A stretch of 19,041 nt of DNA from Pirellulaceae bacterium (GTDB lineage: Bacteria; Planctomycetota; Planctomycetia; Pirellulales; Pirellulaceae). Positions 16,208 to 19,041 of this stretch are shown here, piece by piece; the first letter of the stretch is position 1; every line of letters starts with the position of its first letter. The notes under the pieces were generated by a model. The model did not search any database and was not told where the DNA came from. It saw nothing but the letters and a program-made list of their open reading frames with translations. The stretch is taken from the NCBI GenBank assembly GCA_030744095.1, contig JASLRF010000291.1, positions 1 to 19,041 of the forward strand, written 5' to 3'. A program made the position numbers and the translations under genes.

Positions 16208-17767
16208 TCAGGGATTAAACGACCTCAGCAACTTGCGTCCCTTGTAGATGGCGTACGCTTCATTGGCGCCAATCGCGCGCGGACCCGATTCCGCGCGATA
16301 GGAAAACACGTCATGCACATCGGCCACCGCGATGCACGCTTGCCCGCTTTTGGTAGCGCGGGCGACAAGCGCTTTTTCGCCCAAGAAGAAACCGAGTCGG
16401 ATCATCTGGATGGCATCATAGCCGGCGTCGTGAAGTAACCGTTCTAACCGCTCGGCCTCGTACACCAGCCCTTCGTCCCAATCCGCTAGATCGACTTCAA
16501 AAATGTCTTCGTGTTGAGCCTGCCAGCCTGCGAAGGCGGCATAGATATCGGAATGTGGGATGTCATCCAGATTTGCCGCAAAGGCATGGGTCACCGGTCC
16601 CACAATCGCGATGTTCGCGTATTCGGCATCCCCAAACTGATAGTGAAACCGCAGCAAGAAACAGTCGACAGGTTCATCGTATCCGGGCCAATACTGATTC
16701 CGGTCGTCGATTATCTCCAGGCTGGTGGGTGGAATTCCTAATTGGGCGGGTTGAGCCAACCAGAGTGCCAATTCTGATTCGGCCCGCGCCGCGGCGTTCC
16801 TCTGATCCGGTTCAATCTTGTCGAGCAGGTCTAGCTCTTCGGCATACGCCAATACGCGCAACCGCGCGACGGGTTCGGTCACGAGTTCCAGCAGCGCCTG
16901 TTCGCCGGCCTCTTCGCCGAGCCTGGCAAGTGCCGCTGCTGCTTCTGTACGAAGTCGCCGGTGCGAGAGTTCCATCGCCTGGTACAGCTTGCCAACGGCT
17001 TCCTTGTTGCCGATCAGTGCCAACGCATCGCACAGTGCCACCGCCAATGCAACCCCATCTTCCACTCGCTGGGCTAACATCTCCGAGGACTCGGCAGGCT
17101 GATCACGAAGTTCCTCGATGACTCCCAGTTGCTGTGCCAACTGTCCGAGCAGCCCGATCAGCATTGTGCCACGCTCGGCGGCCGGGTGCGCGTCGACCAG
17201 CTGCTGGCGCGTTACAAAATTCGACAGATCCATCACGGCCGCTGCCGTCACTGGTTGCGCAATCGCATCCAACAACCTGGGGAATAGAGCTGCAGGATCG
17301 TAGTCCTTGAATTGCATCAGCGGACCCAGTGCGATCGCCGTGTCTTCCGATCCTGTTAGCGGCGCCGATACAAACCACTCGGCCAACGCCCTCAGTGAAT
17401 CAGGATCGCGGGCTGTCGCCAGAATCTGCAGAAGGTAGGCCCGCGACCGATAGTCGGATGGCAGGCGGTCATAGACGGCCTTCATGGCGGCCAACTCGGT
17501 GGCCGGAATCCGATCCGCGTCGCCAGGTGAACTTTGGCGTCGGACTCTGAGAGCCAACTGATGGCAGATTGACGCTAGCCCAGCGTCGCGCGGCTTGTCC
17601 CCGCTCACAAAGTCCCGTGTGGCCAGTTCGGCGAGTAAGCTCGCGATTTCATCGCGCGTAGCGGCAGCCAGCCAGTCCAAGGACCCGCTGACGCTGCGCT
17701 CTTCCGAACTGAGCAGTGCACCCGTTTCCAGGTCCGTCAGAATTTGTACAATGTTCGGTTCAGTCAT
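16208..17767 (-). CDS. HEAT-repeat-like cytoplasmic protein with an unassigned C-terminal domain
   Basis: The 519-residue protein has no signal peptide or membrane segment. About residues 30-340 are helical and rich in Ala, Leu and Glu, with HEAT-like pairs, for example RRLRTEAAAALARLGEEAG, which suggests a protein-binding scaffold. From about 345 the character changes to a mixed alpha/beta domain rich in aromatic and acidic residues (DEPVDCFLLRFHYQFGD, then HDVFSYRAESGPRAIG). I do not recognise that domain. ATG 17767 was chosen because AGGA lies just upstream; ATG 17782 is also in frame and adds five residues but falls inside a palindrome. It converges on the kinase gene with a 20-base gap and diverges from the VOC gene. 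Nothing links it to amino-sugar use. Confidence 0.8.
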   Translation of the reverse strand: MTEPNIVQILTDLETGALLSSEERSVSGSLDWLAAATRDEIASLLAELATRDFVSGDKPRDAGLASICHQLALRVRRQSSPGDADRIPATELAAMKAVYDRLPSDYRSRAYLLQILATARDPDSLRALAEWFVSAPLTGSEDTAIALGPLMQFKDYDPAALFPRLLDAIAQPVTAAAVMDLSNFVTRQQLVDAHPAAERGTMLIGLLGQLAQQLGVIEELRDQPAESSEMLAQRVEDGVALAVALCDALALIGNKEAVGKLYQAMELSHRRLRTEAAAALARLGEEAGEQALLELVTEPVARLRVLAYAEELDLLDKIEPDQRNAAARAESELALWLAQPAQLGIPPTSLEIIDDRNQYWPGYDEPVDCFLLRFHYQFGDAEYANIAIVGPVTHAFAANLDDIPHSDIYAAFAGWQAQHEDIFEVDLADWDEGLVYEAERLERLLHDAGYDAIQMIRLGFFLGEKALVARATKSGQACIAVADVHDVFSYRAESGPRAIGANEAYAIYKGRKLLRSFNP

Positions 17768-17774
17768 GGGCTTC

Positions 17775-17789
17775 CTAAGCAATGCTTAG
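17775..17789. promoter_or_regulatory. 15-base palindrome before the HEAT-like gene
   Basis: CTAAGCA, a central A, and TGCTTAG form a perfect inverted repeat 7 bases upstream of the ATG at 17767. In the leftward mRNA it would overlap the ribosome-binding region, so it could be an operator or a small hairpin affecting translation. With 7-base arms, chance is possible. Confidence 0.3.
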
Positions 17790-18008
17790 AAACGAATGCG
17801 TGGTTTGCAATTCAGGATCTCTGGATTTCTCAGCCTATTACTTCAAGTCGACTGAGCAATCATTTGCAAATCCCGCTTAGCCTCATTTCATATACGACTT
17901 CTCGCAGTTCCCCAAGCCCGGGGACCGCATTTTTCGGCCAAAGAACGCTCGCCATCGAATTGTGTGGCGGTTTAGCAATACGTAGAAACTGTTTTCTTGA
18001 ACCCACAA

Positions 18009-18013
18009 CGAGG
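18009..18013 (+). promoter_or_regulatory. Ribosome binding site of the VOC gene
   Basis: CGAGG ends 8 bases before the ATG at 18022 and supports that start. The region from 17790 to 18008 shows no further gene; it should contain the promoters of both divergent genes, but no clear sigma-70 pair was found. Confidence 0.6.
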
Positions 18014-18021
18014 TAACTGTC

Positions 18022-18519
18022 ATGTCAGACGTCAAACCGATCCCTGATCGCTTCAATTCTCTCAGCGCCTACCTGATTGTCTCGAATTCGGTCGAGGCGA
18101 TTGAGTTCTATACCAAAGCGTTTGGTGCCGAATTGGTGTCACGAATGCCAGGCCCCGACGGCAACAGCACGATGCACGCCGAGTTAGCCATCGGCGATTC
18201 GATGCTGATGCTGAGTGACGAGAATCCGCAGTGGAACATGAAGTCGCCACTCACCTTGGGCGGCTGCTCGGCGACGATGCACCTGTACGTCGAGGATGCG
18301 GATGCCGTGTTCAATCAAGCCGTCGCCGCCGGTTGCCAGGTACTTGCACCGATCGACGACATGTTCTGGGGCGACCGCTTCGGCAAGGTCGCCGATCCTT
18401 TCGGCCACCATTGGGGCATCGCCACCCACAAAGAGGACCCGTCGCCCGAAGAGATGGCCGAGGGCGCAAAGGCTGCCTTTGCAGCCATGGAATGTGGGGA
18501 AAAACCGGCCGAAGCCTAG
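18022..18519 (+). CDS. VOC-superfamily protein, PhnB/glyoxalase-like
   Basis: The 165-residue protein has the two beta-alpha-beta-beta-beta halves of the vicinal oxygen chelate fold. The opening LSAYLIVSNSVEAIEFYTKA (14-33), GAELVSRMPGPDG (35-47) and MHAELAIGDSMLMLSDE (51-67) are typical of PhnB-like members. The second half has MHLYVEDADAVFNQAVAAG (86-104) and FWGDRFGKVADPFGHHWGIA (115-134). His52 and His129 or His130 are likely metal-side residues. Members include glyoxalases and resistance proteins, but most PhnB-like proteins have no known reaction, so no substrate is assigned. It is a single gene, divergent from the HEAT-like gene and converging on the CPBP gene with a 17-base gap. Confidence 0.9.
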   Translation: MSDVKPIPDRFNSLSAYLIVSNSVEAIEFYTKAFGAELVSRMPGPDGNSTMHAELAIGDSMLMLSDENPQWNMKSPLTLGGCSATMHLYVEDADAVFNQAVAAGCQVLAPIDDMFWGDRFGKVADPFGHHWGIATHKEDPSPEEMAEGAKAAFAAMECGEKPAEA

Positions 18520-18536
18520 CAGCCTCGATGACGCGA

Positions 18537-19041
18537 CTATGAAAACACGATGACCGCGTCGACGGTCACGCCGATGGCGATATGCTGCATCAGCCCAGAG
18601 GCGATGGAATTCGTTCGATACGCCAACCAACCCCAGAAGAGTCCCGCACCAATGGCGGCCATGCTTTCGGTCCATGGTTGCCCGATGTGCAGCAACGAGG
18701 ATGCCATCACTTGAATCAGCACCGCACCCGTGCGACCCATCGAATCGGACAAGCCGAATTGAAGAAACCCACGGAAGTGGAATTCCCAGCCAACGTAGTA
18801 CAAGACGTAGGTGCACACGTGCAGCAAAAATGGCGTCGAAACTCCGGCTTGCTTGTTGATGGGAAACGCTTCACGAACACCTGGGTCCGTCGAGGCGATA
18901 AAACCAGCGATCACAAATATCGGTACGGTCACCAAGATCGAGCGAATTGTGTACAGTCGATGTCCGAACTGAAGGCCATAGTCTGCGAGCCGTTCACGAA
19001 ACACAAGTTTCACGATCAGTCCTGGTATTACTCCCAGCAAA
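18537..19041 (-). CDS. CPBP-family intramembrane protease (N-terminus cut by window edge)
   Basis: About 167 C-terminal residues are visible; the frame runs off the right edge, so the start is missing. The segment has about four hydrophobic helices. Family motifs are WEFHFRGFLQFGL (Glu at plus-strand 18783-18785 and Arg four residues later), LLHIGQPWTES with the first conserved His, and LMQHIAIGVTVDA with the second. CPBP (Abi) proteins are glutamate intramembrane proteases related to Rce1. Most have Glu-Glu in the first motif; here the second Glu position is Phe, as I recall from a known WEFFFRGF-type subgroup, so activity may still be retained. Substrate unknown. Confidence 0.85.
   Translation of the reverse strand, partial: LLGVIPGLIVKLVFRERLADYGLQFGHRLYTIRSILVTVPIFVIAGFIASTDPGVREAFPINKQAGVSTPFLLHVCTYVLYYVGWEFHFRGFLQFGLSDSMGRTGAVLIQVMASSLLHIGQPWTESMAAIGAGLFWGWLAYRTNSIASGLMQHIAIGVTVDAVIVFS

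Overview
The window looks like a chromosomal segment of a planctomycete, most likely Pirellulales-like. This is inferred from a very large secreted membrane protein that carries a segment resembling the N-terminal signature of planctomycete DUF1559 proteins, from the moderately high G+C, and from the gene content. No rRNA, tRNA, CRISPR array or transposase gene was seen.

Layout. (1) Positions 3-8436, plus strand: the 3' end of one membrane-protein gene overlaps by 8 bases a gene for a 2640-residue secreted, membrane-anchored protein of unknown function. That protein is an internal tandem duplication, with a signal-peptide-like segment in its middle. (2) 8437-8927: a non-coding stretch between convergent genes, holding a 227-bp composite palindromic repeat and two short tandem duplications. 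(3) 8928-16187: a divergent gene cluster for scavenging peptidoglycan amino sugars. (4) 16208-19041: a HEAT-like protein, a VOC/PhnB-like protein and a partial CPBP membrane protease, with no evident link to the cluster.

The cluster is the most informative part. Leftward, in transcription order, lie a sodium:solute symporter, a secreted fusion of a serine beta-lactamase-family (AmiE-like) domain with a NamZ (DUF1343) exo-N-acetylmuramidase domain, and a second, signal-less DUF1343 gene that is frameshifted and has Gln in the place of the conserved Glu of the PEHG motif. Rightward lie murQ and a BadF-type amino-sugar kinase. The inferred pathway is: the exported fusion enzyme strips stem peptides and releases MurNAc from glycan fragments; the symporter imports MurNAc; the kinase makes MurNAc-6-phosphate; MurQ cleaves it to GlcNAc-6-phosphate and D-lactate. 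This resembles the Bacillus subtilis murQ-murR-murP-amiE-nagZ-namZ locus, but the PTS transporter is replaced by a symporter plus kinase, amiE and namZ are fused, and no nagZ or murR lies within the window. A 12-bp perfect palindrome in the 110-bp divergent spacer is a candidate operator.

Functions are assigned from motifs read by eye. No homology search was run.
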